Shown: positions 45,322-54,224, numbered from the stretch's first letter. The stretch is 64,000 bases of DNA from Paenibacillus sp. JCM 10914 (GCF_001315105.1 NZ_BAZR01000023.1:1-64000); one strand, 5' to 3'. The notes: a model not told the origin generated them from the sequence alone. Made by a program: numbers and translations.

Positions 45322-46236
45322 TTGCAGAAGCTGTTAGTCATAGGAAGCATCAATATGGATGTGGTAAGTTCAGTCGAACAATTTCCGGAGCCGGGGGCAA
45401 CGATTCACAGCAAGTCTACCTCCTTCTTTCCTGGTGGAAAAGGGGCTAATCAAGCGGTGGCGGCGGCTTCGGCTGGTGCGGACTGTGCTATGGTTGGTGC
45501 GGTGGGAGTAGATCCTTTCGGTGATACGCTGGTTGCCTCGCTGGAGGATCGCGGGGTTGACGTGAAGTCAGTGCTCACCAAGGAGGGGACGTCAGGAATC
45601 GCGCTGATCACCGTTAACGTTGAAGGAGAGAATTATATTGTTCTCTCGGAAGGTGCCAACGGTAGGTTGACCGAAGCAGATGTTGACTCTGAGGTGAACT
45701 GGGATGGCGTATACGCGGTTCTGCTGCAGAACGAGATTCCGTGGTCAACGACGGAGCATGTTATTTCATCAGCAAATGCTGCTGGCGTACGGGTCTGGTT
45801 AAATCCTGCGCCTGCCCGCTCGGTGCCAAGCAACATTTTGCCGCTGTTGGATACACTCATTGTGAATGAGACCGAAGCAGCCGTGGTCAGCGGGATCAAG
45901 GTGAATGACGCCGTCTCGGCCGCCGAGGCGGCGGAATTGATCATCGCTTCAGGAACCGCGAGTGTGATCGTCACGCTAGGCGAGCAGGGCTGCTTCTATG
46001 CGAGTGCCACTGGGGAGCGGATTATCGTCCCGGCATTCCGTGTAAAACCGGTCGATACCACAGCGGCAGGCGACACGTTTATCGGTGCTTATGCCGCAGC
46101 GTGCACGAACGGGATGGAGACGGAAGCGGCTTTGAAGTTCGCTACAGCCGCAGCGGCGCTAACCGTGACACGTCCGGGTGCGCAGTCCTCGATTCCATCC
46201 CGGGATGAGATCGAGGCTTATATGGATCAGCAGTGA
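45322..46236 (+). CDS. rbsK: Ribokinase (PfkB family)
   Basis: A 304-residue PfkB carbohydrate kinase: GSINMDVVSSVEQFP at the start, FFPGGKGANQAVAAA, WLNPAPARSVP, and the C-terminal signature DTTAAGDTFIGAYAA with the catalytic Asp. The closest textbook match is ribokinase, which makes ribose-5-phosphate, but the subfamily is broad. As the last gene of the operon it would phosphorylate the sugar released by the glycohydrolases. The TTG start follows AAAAAGGAG. Confidence 0.85.
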   Translation: MQKLLVIGSINMDVVSSVEQFPEPGATIHSKSTSFFPGGKGANQAVAAASAGADCAMVGAVGVDPFGDTLVASLEDRGVDVKSVLTKEGTSGIALITVNVEGENYIVLSEGANGRLTEADVDSEVNWDGVYAVLLQNEIPWSTTEHVISSANAAGVRVWLNPAPARSVPSNILPLLDTLIVNETEAAVVSGIKVNDAVSAAEAAELIIASGTASVIVTLGEQGCFYASATGERIIVPAFRVKPVDTTAAGDTFIGAYAAACTNGMETEAALKFATAAAALTVTRPGAQSSIPSRDEIEAYMDQQ

Positions 46237-46248
46237 TAGCAGAATGAG

Positions 46249-46287
46249 CGCGAATGAGACTGAGGGGGGTTCATTCGCGTTTTTTTA
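46249..46287 (+). terminator. Terminator of the AtuA/ADP-ribosylglycohydrolase operon
   Basis: CGCGAATGA pairs perfectly with TCATTCGCG and is followed by seven T. Confidence 0.9.
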
Positions 46288-46420
46288 TATTTTGGGTCGT
46301 GGTCAGCGCAAGAGCGCGCAAGTCCCCCAAGAGGATCTTTAATCTCCCCGACATGTAATGCCAGACCCGTTCATACAATGATTATGATCCTAATGAATCT
46401 ATGGAATGGGGTTTGGATGA

Positions 46421-46606
46421 ATGGCAAAACAGAAAAGAGGTAAATCTTTGTGGCATTTACCTACGCGCGCTCGTGGGACCTGTCCAGTGTGTCAAAGCAC
46501 CCGAATTAAGTTGCTGTACCCTCGTACGAGATCAGACGGCAAACAGCTAAAGGTATGCAAACGCTGTGATGGCGCTTCCCAGGAGCGAGTGGATGCAGCA
46601 GTATAG
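46421..46606 (+). CDS. Small zinc-ribbon protein, unknown function
   Basis: A 61-residue basic protein with two CxxC pairs (CPVC and CKRC, 32 residues apart) that should bind one zinc ion. Its small size, basic N-terminus (AKQKRGKSLWHLPTRARG) and the ribbon suggest nucleic-acid or ribosome association, but the family is not recognised. The ATG follows a plausible GGGGTTTGGATG site. A terminator starts 58 bases after the stop. Confidence 0.65.
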   Translation: MAKQKRGKSLWHLPTRARGTCPVCQSTRIKLLYPRTRSDGKQLKVCKRCDGASQERVDAAV

Positions 46607-46663
46607 GTAACATGTTTTCTTGCGAGCTGTTTAAGACTTGAATATAATAGACTACAAGAACCG

Positions 46664-46703
46664 AGCATAGACCGTATCCGGAAGGAGACGGTCTATGCTT
46701 TTT
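46664..46703 (+). terminator. Terminator after the zinc-ribbon gene
   Basis: AGCATAGACCGT pairs perfectly with ACGGTCTATGCT, followed by TTTTT. Confidence 0.85.
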
Positions 46704-46752
46704 GCACGGGGGAATCGATGTTCATCTGATGGAAGTGGAGGGACTGGGAATT

Positions 46753-47352
46753 ATGCGAACCAACTACAATGGCAAAAATAGCAATGAGGACAAGCTGAAT
46801 GGTTTACTCGCAGAACGGTTAATGAATGTCATAAGGCAGCACGAGGGGTTAATGCGAGATTTAATAACCGTCAGGGCATTGAATCTGCCGGAGTGTTATA
46901 TCGCTGCGGGTTACATACGGAATTACGTATGGGATCTGCTGCACGGTTACACGCGAACCGATCGACACACGGATATCGATGTCGTGTACTATGATCTGGA
47001 AGACGTGACCGAGGCGCGAGACCGTCGTTTAGACAGCGAACTGAGGTCATCTACCGGGAATGATAAATGGTCGGTGAAGAATCAAGCCAGAATGCACACT
47101 CATAACGGAAACGGGCCGTATCACTCAACGTGGGACGCTTTATCTTACTGGCCGGAGGTTACGACAGCTATCGGTGCCAGATTAACGCTGGATGATCAGA
47201 TTGAATTGTGTTGTCCCCATGGACTGGAGGATTTATTCGCACTACGCGTCCGAAGATCTCCCAAATTTCACGATCGAGATTACTATCTGGAGCGGATCCG
47301 AAAGAAGAATTGGCAGAACCAATGGCCACAGCTTACGATTTATGAAGATTAG
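46753..47352 (+). CDS. Nucleotidyltransferase family protein (DUF925-like)
   Basis: A 199-residue protein with a nucleotidyltransferase-like core: CYIAAGYIRNYVWDLLHGY and HTDIDVVYYDLED, which carries the DxD-type catalytic acids. Members of this DUF925 group are uncharacterised. The ATG at 46753 is favoured by GGAGGGACTGGG; the frame extends upstream to a TTG at 46702 that lies inside the terminator hairpin. Confidence 0.75.
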   Translation: MRTNYNGKNSNEDKLNGLLAERLMNVIRQHEGLMRDLITVRALNLPECYIAAGYIRNYVWDLLHGYTRTDRHTDIDVVYYDLEDVTEARDRRLDSELRSSTGNDKWSVKNQARMHTHNGNGPYHSTWDALSYWPEVTTAIGARLTLDDQIELCCPHGLEDLFALRVRRSPKFHDRDYYLERIRKKNWQNQWPQLTIYED

Positions 47353-47388
47353 TTGAAGGGGTTTAAAGCGTAAGAAGGAGGAGATACG

Positions 47389-47817
47389 ATGCAAATTCGC
47401 CCATATCAGCGGGAAGATCTGGAGGCCCTGACGGCGTTGATCAGCGACCTGGGTTATCCGGTAATGAAAGATCAGATGAACATACGGATGGATAATATGG
47501 AGGCTGCGCCCTTCTATCATACTTTTGTTGCAGAGCGGGAAGGAAGTGTAGTCGGAATGGTGGGGTGCCGCGATATTCTGAGTTATGAACGGGATGGGTA
47601 TACAACGCAGATCCATGCATTGATAACAAAGAAAGAATTGCAAGGCCAAGGGATTGGCCGGACGCTTGTCGAATTTACGGAGAAGTGGGCTATCGAGCGA
47701 GGAGCGAATGCCTTGGTGTTGACGAGTGGCGATAAGACCGAATGGCAGCATATTTCCGAGTTCTATGAACGGCTCGGATTTGTGCGATCCGGACTCCGCT
47801 ACGTGAAGAAACTGTAA
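47389..47817 (+). CDS. GNAT family N-acetyltransferase
   Basis: A 142-residue acetyltransferase: motif A is ALITKKELQGQGIGRTLVEF (Q-x-x-G-x-G for acetyl-CoA) and the C-terminal part holds ALVLTSGDKTEWQ and FYERLGFVRSGLRY. The acceptor is unknown. AAGGAGGAG precedes the ATG. It lies in a co-directional run (nucleotidyltransferase, GNAT, NUDIX, phosphatase). Confidence 0.87.
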   Translation: MQIRPYQREDLEALTALISDLGYPVMKDQMNIRMDNMEAAPFYHTFVAEREGSVVGMVGCRDILSYERDGYTTQIHALITKKELQGQGIGRTLVEFTEKWAIERGANALVLTSGDKTEWQHISEFYERLGFVRSGLRYVKKL

Positions 47818-47839
47818 TATAACTAAAGGGAGTGGGTTA

Positions 47840-48295
47840 GTGGTGGAAAAATACACGCATTTAGGCGTGTACGGTGTGCTGATTCAACACGACCATATCC
47901 TGTTGATTCAAAAAGCCAGAGGTCCTCATAAAGGCAAATGGGACTTGCCTGGAGGTTCAGTGGAATTCGGTGAAGAGCCGGAGCATACCTTGCAGCGTGA
48001 ATTTGTGGAGGAGACGGGGCTTGCCTCCATCAAAGGCAACATCCGCACGGCGATCTCTTATACGCTTGTCTATCAATATAACGAGCACAAGATGGAGGAA
48101 CTGCATCACATCGGGATTATTTATGATGTTGAGGGTATAGGAGAACGCCAGTCGATTCGGGAGGAAGGCGATGGCCATGATTCCATGGGAGCGAAGTGGA
48201 TCAAGTTAGAGGAGTTGATGTCGTTGCCGCTCACTCCTTTTGTAGAGATGATGATGGAACCGGTGATGAACAGTGAGGTGAAGCAAGAAGAATGA
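47840..48295 (+). CDS. NUDIX hydrolase
   Basis: A 151-residue single-domain NUDIX enzyme; the box is GGSVEFGEEPEHTLQREFVE continuing ETGL, matching GX5EX7REUXEEXGU. It cleaves nucleoside diphosphates linked to another moiety. The GTG start follows AAAGGGAGTGG (47843, also GTG, is possible). Its stop overlaps the next ATG (ATGA), so it is coupled to the phosphatase. Confidence 0.87.
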   Translation: MVEKYTHLGVYGVLIQHDHILLIQKARGPHKGKWDLPGGSVEFGEEPEHTLQREFVEETGLASIKGNIRTAISYTLVYQYNEHKMEELHHIGIIYDVEGIGERQSIREEGDGHDSMGAKWIKLEELMSLPLTPFVEMMMEPVMNSEVKQEE

Positions 48296-48851
48296 CAACG
48301 TTATATTTTGTAAGGCATGCCGATTCTCCTTATGTTGAAGGGTTGGAGCGGGAACGTGGCTTGTCAGAACGGGGAATCGTTGCTACGGAAAAAGTAAGGG
48401 TTTGGCTGGCAGGTGAAGGAATAGATATGATGATCTCCAGCCTTATCAACGCGCAAAGGACACCATCCAGTCTTTGGCCGATGCGATCGGGTTAGAGATC
48501 ATGGAAGAGGAAGACTTAAGGGAACGCAAGCTCGGTGATTTACATGAAATATCTTTTGCCGATGCCAAGCGGAAGTTGTACGCAGACCGGAATTTCTCCT
48601 TGCCCGGCGGGGAGTCCAGCAGGGATGCTCAGAGTCGGGCAATCAAGGTCATCAACAATATATTGGATCAATATGCGGGCAAACGGGTGGTCATTGGAAC
48701 ACATGGTGATATTATGACGTTAATGTTAAATCATTTCGACGCCCGCTTTGCTTATGAGTTTTGGCAGGGAACCAGTATGCCGGATATTTATCGAGCAGAC
48801 TTTGAACAAGGAACTCTGGTTAACATCGCGCGATTATGGAATGAAGAGTAA
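48292..48851 (+). pseudogene. Histidine phosphatase family protein, frameshifted
   Basis: About 186 residues. The first frame has TLYFVRHADSP (catalytic His) and the second has ERKLGDLHEI and VVIGTHGDIMTLML (second His). Restoring one C at 48440-48443 gives ISSPYQRAKDTIQSLADAIG, the conserved SPxxRAxxT motif that the frameshift destroys. Translationally coupled to the NUDIX gene; both may act on phosphorylated metabolites. Confidence 0.82.
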
Positions 48852-48871
48852 AGTATGAAGAAACTCAGCAG

Positions 48872-48917
48872 AAACCAAGTGCATGAATCGATTTTTGGAT
48901 TCATGGCACTTGGTTTT
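48872..48917. terminator. Terminator between convergent genes
   Basis: AACCAAGTGCATGAATC pairs with GATTCATGGCACTTGGTT (one bulged G), followed by TTTT. It ends the phosphatase transcript and possibly the chemoreceptor transcript. Confidence 0.85.
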
Positions 48918-48933
48918 ATGTATATATAGCTTA

Positions 48934-50184
48934 CTAGAATTTGAATATGTTTATCGTCTTCTGGAGCTGGAATACGGCATTGTTCATCGCTTCTGCTTCG
49001 TCTGCCATCTTCTGAATGGAGGATATCCCTTCATTCATCGAGGCAGATACTTGTTCAGTTCCAGCCGCGGACTGCTGCGTGATCGCCGATATGTTCTGAA
49101 TGGCCGAAGATATGTTTTGTGCGCTGTCGAGCATGGACTGGCTTTCTTCCGTAAAGGCTGCAATCTGCTCTGATATGTATCGTACACTGTTCACGATCTC
49201 CATAAAGATCTGCTCAGCTTCGCGAATCATTTCGGTCTGCTGCTGTACTACATCTTCGTTAATCTTAATGTTCTGCGTAGCATGTTTGACATCAGATTCA
49301 ATGCTGCGGACGAGATTAAAAACTTCGCGTGTAGATAAGGTTGATTCTTCTGCCAGCTTACGCACTTCTTGCGCAACGACGGCAAATCCGGCACCGTGCT
49401 CTCCGGCTCTGGCTGCTTCAATCGATGCATTCAGTGAGAGCAAGTTCGTCTGATCCGCGAGCTCAGATATCGTTTCGGTAATCTTGGTGATGCCCTTGGC
49501 GCTCTTGGCTAAAGCATCTATGGATTCGGATACTTTGGCAGTTGCCTCAATATTGCGCTGCATGCCTGCGGATTGCCTCGTTACAGATTCGCGACCTTGT
49601 TCAACGAGATCGAGTGTTTCCACGGAACGGGAGTTCATCTCTTGGGTTGAATGGGTGTAATTACTTACCTTCTCTTCAATCTCACGGATGGAATGCGTCA
49701 TCTCGGACACATCCTCGGAAATTTCATTCGCTCCGACGGCAAGCTCATTCGAAGAGAGGGAGACTTGATTCATGACTTGTATGAGTTCCTGATTCTTGTT
49801 CGAGATGTTGCGGCTTGAATTCATGACTTTGCGAGAAATATCCGAAGTTTCCTGCAATATACGTCGGAGCTTGTCCACCATACTATTAAATGTACGGCTT
49901 AGATCGTTCATGCCGCCGATCTCCTGGACCTGGAAGGTGAAGTCGCCCTTGGCGATTTTGGCAGAGACGCTGGAGATTTCGGTAAAGGAGTGGGTCAAGG
50001 TGTTCTCAATGACTTTGGAGAGTGGGAAAGTGAGCCCGGATAAGATCAGGACCAGGATGATACCTATAATCGATTTGCCCATGAGGATAAAAGCTAGCAA
50101 CATCGGAACCGCGAACAGGGCAGCGATAAGATAACAGGCTGCTGTGATTTTTCGTGAGAGCGGGAGTCTGTTGAACCATGCCAT
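48934..50184 (-). CDS. Methyl-accepting chemotaxis protein without outer sensor domain
   Basis: A 416-residue receptor: two adjacent transmembrane helices (about 14-33 and 37-55) with almost no outer loop, a HAMP domain (about 55-110) and a cytoplasmic coiled-coil signalling domain with the conserved tip (TNLLSLNASIEAARAGEHGA) and predicted methylation helices. It signals to CheA/CheW. Without a ligand domain it may sense membrane or cytoplasmic state. Start by GAGGACTC on the minus strand, weak but sensible. Confidence 0.88.
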   Translation of the reverse strand: MAWFNRLPLSRKITAACYLIAALFAVPMLLAFILMGKSIIGIILVLILSGLTFPLSKVIENTLTHSFTEISSVSAKIAKGDFTFQVQEIGGMNDLSRTFNSMVDKLRRILQETSDISRKVMNSSRNISNKNQELIQVMNQVSLSSNELAVGANEISEDVSEMTHSIREIEEKVSNYTHSTQEMNSRSVETLDLVEQGRESVTRQSAGMQRNIEATAKVSESIDALAKSAKGITKITETISELADQTNLLSLNASIEAARAGEHGAGFAVVAQEVRKLAEESTLSTREVFNLVRSIESDVKHATQNIKINEDVVQQQTEMIREAEQIFMEIVNSVRYISEQIAAFTEESQSMLDSAQNISSAIQNISAITQQSAAGTEQVSASMNEGISSIQKMADEAEAMNNAVFQLQKTINIFKF

Positions 50185-50382
50185 AAGAATGAGTCCTCCT
50201 CAATTTTATAGGATATATTTACCATGATTATAACATTGGGCGACAAAAGTAGATAGGATCTTTTGATGAATTTTGCTGAAATAGGTCGTTAGAACTGGAG
50301 GAGGGAGAGGGACCGGCAGGGCAGCAACAAGATCGGCATAGCCCCTCTAACTCCTGAAAGTTGCGGTACGGAAGTTTCCCGT

Positions 50383-51104
50383 TTATTTTACAGCTTTGAA
50401 TAGAGCGGATGCCAAGTAATCCGTGTTATCGAGTATCATCCGGTCGTGCTTAAACAACGTTTCCCAGAGCGATTGGTCGAACAGAATGCCTTTGTCCCGC
50501 TGTTCGAAGGTATCCAAGTGACGAGTCTGTTCTTCCTTCAATTGTTCCGTGAAGTGATTGTATTCCAGCGCATCGACCGATTGGAACCCGGATGAGAGCA
50601 GAGAATGGCTCCATTGCTCACGCAGCATCAGATTCGGTATGCCGAAGAAGGCAAGCAATTCTTGAAGCTGTGGCTCCGGCATAGGTTTGTCGAGCAGAAG
50701 CTCTCTGTCCAGCAGTGTGCCTCCATCATCCAGAACACGGTAATATTCTGGGAGCGACTTGGCGGTGTCCGTAAATACGGTAACCGATTCTGCAAGGATC
50801 AGATCAAATTGCCCATCATCAAACGGCAGGCTGCATACGTCGGCCTGTTCAAAAGTTACGTTCATCCCCATAGCTTCAGCCGCTTGCGTGCCTTCTTAAT
50901 CATGTTCTCATTCAGGTCGACAGCCGTTACCTCATAGCCCAGCCCGGCAAGGTGACATGATGTTCTGCCCGTACCGCAGCCTACCTCAAGGATGCGGCTG
51001 TTTGATTGGATCGGGTAATTCTTCAACATTCTTAACGTTGCTTCAAAACCACCTGGATGCGCACTTCCCATGCCAAGTTTGGAGAGCATATTAATGTAAT
51101 TCAT
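50383..51104 (-). pseudogene. Class I SAM-dependent methyltransferase, frameshifted
   Basis: About 240 residues. The first frame has motif I ILEVGCGTGRTSCHLAGLG and TAVDLNENMI; the second has DVCSLPFDDGQFDLILAESV. Restoring one C on the plus strand near 50872-50875 gives KKARKRLKAMGMNVTFEQAD. The target is unknown. On the minus strand AAGAAGGGAT precedes the ATG at 51104. The gap 50185-50382 between it and the chemoreceptor shows no gene. Confidence 0.82.
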
Positions 51105-51245
51105 TGAATATATCCCTTCTTTCCTTCAGATCATCAGGATAATCGTTTATTTACCATATGATTAAGGTACGTTTGGGGTTTTCGCTGAATTAAATATTTA
51201 GAGCCCTTTTTTTGGGGATGAGAAGAGTAGCTGGGGGAGACCGGG

Positions 51246-51944
51246 ATGAAAGCAGATCCAATTCAAACTGCACAACAATTAATTCATAGCGAATATCCAG
51301 CGTGTCTGCTCGCTGTTCTTGGCGGCAGTGCAAGTCGCGGTGAACATAATGATCATTCTGACTTGGACATCGTCATTTATGAACGCGATGGAGATGACAT
51401 GCGTCGATATACGGTGGAAGTGAACGGATGGACGACTGAGCTATTCGTGTTATCACTGTCCTCCTATCGAGCCTATTTCGATTCGGGAGTTATGGCGGCC
51501 AATCCGACATTACAGCGAATGACGGCAGAAGGTAAAGTATTATTGTCCCAGCCGGAGGGCGAAGAGATCCTGCTCGAAGCTAAGCATGATCTGGATTATG
51601 GCCCAATGCCGCTCACGTTAACCGATATAGATGAATACCGTTATATGCTGACGGAATATATGATGGATTTAACAGCGGTTCTAAACGAAGGTGAGAAGTG
51701 GTTTACCGTCCAGAAGATTATGACGCTGTTGTGCGAATTCGTACTGAGGGTCAATTCGATGTGGGTGGCCGAAGGTAAGATGTTATTCCGTTTGTTCAGC
51801 CGTTTCAACCCTGAGAGCGGGGCGCAGTTGGAGCGAGCATTATCAAAGCTATATCGCCTTGACGATGCTTCACTGCTGTTTGAGCTTGTCGAACGTTCTC
51901 TTGCTCCATTCGGAGGACGATTGCTGATCGGCTACGAGGAATAA
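51246..51944 (+). CDS. Nucleotidyltransferase-domain protein
   Basis: A 232-residue protein with a DNA-polymerase-beta-type core near the N-terminus: LGGSASRGEHNDHSDLDIVI carries the GS and DxD motifs. The C-terminal half is helical, as in aminoglycoside-type or MNT-domain proteins. It should transfer a nucleotide to an unknown acceptor; resistance cannot be inferred. GGGGGAGACC precedes the ATG. Confidence 0.72.
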   Translation: MKADPIQTAQQLIHSEYPACLLAVLGGSASRGEHNDHSDLDIVIYERDGDDMRRYTVEVNGWTTELFVLSLSSYRAYFDSGVMAANPTLQRMTAEGKVLLSQPEGEEILLEAKHDLDYGPMPLTLTDIDEYRYMLTEYMMDLTAVLNEGEKWFTVQKIMTLLCEFVLRVNSMWVAEGKMLFRLFSRFNPESGAQLERALSKLYRLDDASLLFELVERSLAPFGGRLLIGYEE

Positions 51945-52057
51945 CCGAGGCTATCGTCATTTTGGAAAGGTACAATAGCCGTGACCCCAGGCTCGGAGGA
52001 GCAATACATTAATAGTGTGATGATATCACGTCATTCTTTTATCCAGGAGGGATCTTC

Positions 52058-52153
52058 ATGAGCGGAGTATACGGTGGCGAATGGGGTAGTTCAGTAGGAA
52101 TGATTTTGGTTCTCTTTATCCTGCTCGTAATCATCTCGAGTGCTTGGGTATAA
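52058..52153 (+). CDS. YjcZ family sporulation protein
   Basis: A 31-residue miniprotein: MSGVYGGEWGSSVGM followed by a hydrophobic helix ILVLFILLVIISSAWV. This N-terminal Tyr/Gly pattern plus a single membrane helix is the YjcZ family, found in spore-forming Bacilli. CAGGAGGGAT lies 7 bases before the ATG. A terminator follows. Confidence 0.82.
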   Translation: MSGVYGGEWGSSVGMILVLFILLVIISSAWV

Positions 52154-52183
52154 ACGGTGAGGTCAGATCTTGATCAAAAGCAA

Positions 52184-52212
52184 CAAAAACCCGGCAGATG
52201 TCGGGTTTTTGT
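52184..52212 (+). terminator. Terminator after the YjcZ gene
   Basis: AAAAACCCG pairs with CGGGTTTTT around GCAGATGT. The T run also suits the convergent minus-strand gene. Confidence 0.85.
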
Positions 52213-52230
52213 TCTATATATACGCGAGAC

Positions 52231-52830
52231 TTAACGCTGTTTGACCGAAGGGCTGTGTGCGGACACCGTTGCGGTCATGACCAGATGACTGTGATCAGAC
52301 TGGATGGCGTGTAGAAATGCAGCTTCGAGTGAAGCAAAGACGTCTACGAGGGAACCGTCTAATCGGCTCGCATAATGGACACTGCCAGCGAATGTGCCGC
52401 TCTCTTTGGCTCGATCAACTTCCCGGTAAATGACGTCCATATAGTTCTCCGTTCCGAGGGGGTAGAGCGAGAATTGACATGCGGTTTGGATGTGGGCTTG
52501 CTCTCCGATACTGCTGTTTAGGCGGTTGGCATCCTCGGACATGTAAACATCCGCCTCCGTGTCTCCCGGGCAACCGATGGAATACGTGCCATTGAACACG
52601 GTATGAACGCCGCTGGAGGCGGCAAAGGCATACATCGCTCGCGTGACATCAAAGACATGCTCGGCACGACCACGGATGCATGTACTTACATCGTCGGTAC
52701 TCATCCATACTTTGTCTTTATGGACAGAGTCTAGGGCTCCCATAATGATCTCTACAAAGCGGTCCGACATCGGCAATATGGAGAACCGACAGCCTACGAT
52801 TCGACTCGTTCCACATACTAGTTCTTTCAT
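52231..52830 (-). CDS. ykoF: YkoF family thiamine/hydroxymethylpyrimidine-binding protein
   Basis: A 199-residue protein matching YkoF in length and motifs: CGTSRIVGCRFSILPMSD, DVSTCIRGRAEHVFDVTRAM, TYSIGCPGDTEADVY and the duplicated second half (CQFSLYPLG, VHYASRLDGS). B. subtilis YkoF binds thiamine or HMP and is encoded with the YkoEDC transporter. Here no transporter follows, but a TPP riboswitch lies upstream, which confirms thiamine control. AGGAGG precedes the ATG at 52830; the frame to 52875 extends into the leader. Confidence 0.9.
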   Translation of the reverse strand: MKELVCGTSRIVGCRFSILPMSDRFVEIIMGALDSVHKDKVWMSTDDVSTCIRGRAEHVFDVTRAMYAFAASSGVHTVFNGTYSIGCPGDTEADVYMSEDANRLNSSIGEQAHIQTACQFSLYPLGTENYMDVIYREVDRAKESGTFAGSVHYASRLDGSLVDVFASLEAAFLHAIQSDHSHLVMTATVSAHSPSVKQR

Positions 52831-52861
52831 TAATAATGATCCTCCTATTCTTAGCGCATAC

Positions 52862-52895
52862 AAAATAAACTGCACCCGCGAAGAAGGTGCAGTTA
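52862..52895 (-). terminator. Riboswitch-controlled terminator before ykoF
   Basis: AACTGCACC pairs with GGGTGCAGTT on the minus strand, followed by TATTTTG. Placed between the TPP aptamer and the gene, it is the likely expression platform. Confidence 0.75.
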
Positions 52896-52926
52896 TGCTA
52901 CGCCAAGAAATACAGCATAAATGCTA

Positions 52927-53011
52927 CACTTCCCCACGCTAGTATGACCTAGATCGGGTAATAAGGGTTAACAGCAGCTTGCCGTCTCTCAGCACAGGGC
53001 ACCCCTAGCAC
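52927..53011 (-). ncRNA. TPP riboswitch (THI element)
   Basis: On the minus strand the leader holds the diagnostic order GGGGTGCC, CTGAGAG, AACCCTT and CCGATCTAGGTCATAC, then GCGTGGGGAAGTG. These are the conserved TPP aptamer elements. It lies about 100 bases before ykoF and should end transcription when TPP is abundant. Confidence 0.92.
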
Positions 53012-53073
53012 AGCTATTTCGATTCGCTTCATTATAGAGATTACAGACTAGTGTACATCTCTATCTTGTAGTC

Positions 53074-53102
53074 ATTGTACCGTGAAGCTGGCTTGTTATC
53101 AA
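53074..53102 (-). promoter_or_regulatory. Promoter of the riboswitch-ykoF transcript
   Basis: On the minus strand, TTGATA, 17 bases, TACAAT; about 60 bases upstream of the aptamer. Confidence 0.6.
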
Positions 53103-53112
53103 TTATAATGAA

Positions 53113-53155
53113 GAAAGACCGTTGACTCAGGAGCGTACCCTGGTCAACGGTCTTA
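53113..53155 (-). terminator. Terminator of the nitroreductase gene
   Basis: AAGACCGTTGAC pairs perfectly with GTCAACGGTCTT around a 16-base loop; TCTTTCTTC follows on the minus strand. Confidence 0.8.
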
Positions 53156-53167
53156 GTTGTTTTTGGC

Positions 53168-53770
53168 TTAGTTATATACTTTCACGCGGTCTTCAAGCGG
53201 TGCAAATTCCTTCTCGCCAGGATCTGCTACAGGTTTACCGAAAGGCATTTGAGCGATCAGGTTCCAACTCTCAGGGATGTTCCACTCGGATTTCACTTTC
53301 TCGTCGATCAACGGGTTGTAATGCTGCAGGGAGGCTCCCAAGCCTTCAGCTTCTAGGGAAGTCCATATAACAAACTGCAGCATGCCGTTGGATTGATTAG
53401 ACCACACCGGGAATTTATCTGCATAGAGCGCGAAGTTTTGCTGTAACCCGGTTACGATATCGTTGTCCTCGAAGAACAAGACCGTACCGTACCCAGCGCG
53501 GAAAGAGGACATCTTGTCCGCTGTCGATTGGAACGCATCTGCATCACCTACGACTTCTTTCAGAATACCCTCGGTGATATTCCACAGTTTATCATGTTGT
53601 TCTCCGAGCAGGATGACAACGCGAGCACTTTGAGAGTTAAAGGACGAAGGTGTGTACTTGACAGCTTCACTCACAAGTTCCTGTATGCGTTCGTCCGATA
53701 TGACAGGTTCCTTGCTGATGGCGTAGTAGGAACGGCGATTCTTAAGAGCTGTTGAGAAATCTTTGGACAT
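53168..53770 (-). CDS. Nitroreductase family protein
   Basis: A 200-residue FMN-dependent oxidoreductase: ALKNRRSYYAISKEP (FMN-phosphate binding), TPSSFNSQSARVV (FMN contact), and GLGASLQHYNP near the C-terminus. It resembles YdgI/HBN1-type enzymes that reduce nitro compounds or quinones with NAD(P)H. The ATG at 53770 follows AGGAGG; the frame continues upstream to 53848. The AT-rich gap upstream includes TATAAT-like and Fur-like sequence. Confidence 0.85.
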   Translation of the reverse strand: MSKDFSTALKNRRSYYAISKEPVISDERIQELVSEAVKYTPSSFNSQSARVVILLGEQHDKLWNITEGILKEVVGDADAFQSTADKMSSFRAGYGTVLFFEDNDIVTGLQQNFALYADKFPVWSNQSNGMLQFVIWTSLEAEGLGASLQHYNPLIDEKVKSEWNIPESWNLIAQMPFGKPVADPGEKEFAPLEDRVKVYN

Positions 53771-54178
53771 AGTTGTAAAGCCTCCTAGGTTATCATGTTG
53801 TGCATAATTCGGATACAAGATTTCCACTATACCCTCGAAAGTATGCATATGGATTATAATTATTATTTATCACTAACTTACTTTTAGTTATTTATAATAA
53901 TTATGTTAGTATACTAAATCATTATTCAGTTCATGTCAACTGTGAGAACGTGTTTCATTTCTTTACCCTCTTATTGAGAATTCAAACGCCCGCGGATAGC
54001 GGGACAGATACTGATTCTCATTGATCCCATACTAATTTGCTAAAGAACGAACGCTCATGCTTACAACATATGAAAACATTATACTATGGTTTATAAAGTA
54101 AACTTCATACTTATGAACAACTGATGAACAACTCATACATATTCATGAACATTTATTGATTTTCATTCTCAATTATAC
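53771..54178. other. AT-rich intergenic region between the nitroreductase and iron-uptake operons
   Basis: No gene is visible. It contains TTATAATTATTATTTATC (about 53854-53871) and TATAATAATTATG (about 53900), which resemble weak Fur-box halves, and possible divergent promoters. Nothing else can be supported. Confidence 0.5.
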
Positions 54179-54207
54179 TTGTCGACTGAGAATGAGGATG
54201 ATATAAT
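54179..54207 (+). promoter_or_regulatory. Promoter of the yclNOPQ-like operon
   Basis: TTGTCG (54179-54184), a 17-base spacer and TATAAT (54202-54207). A candidate Fur box follows at 54225. Confidence 0.65.
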
Positions 54208-54224
54208 GCATATCAGAACGCAAA

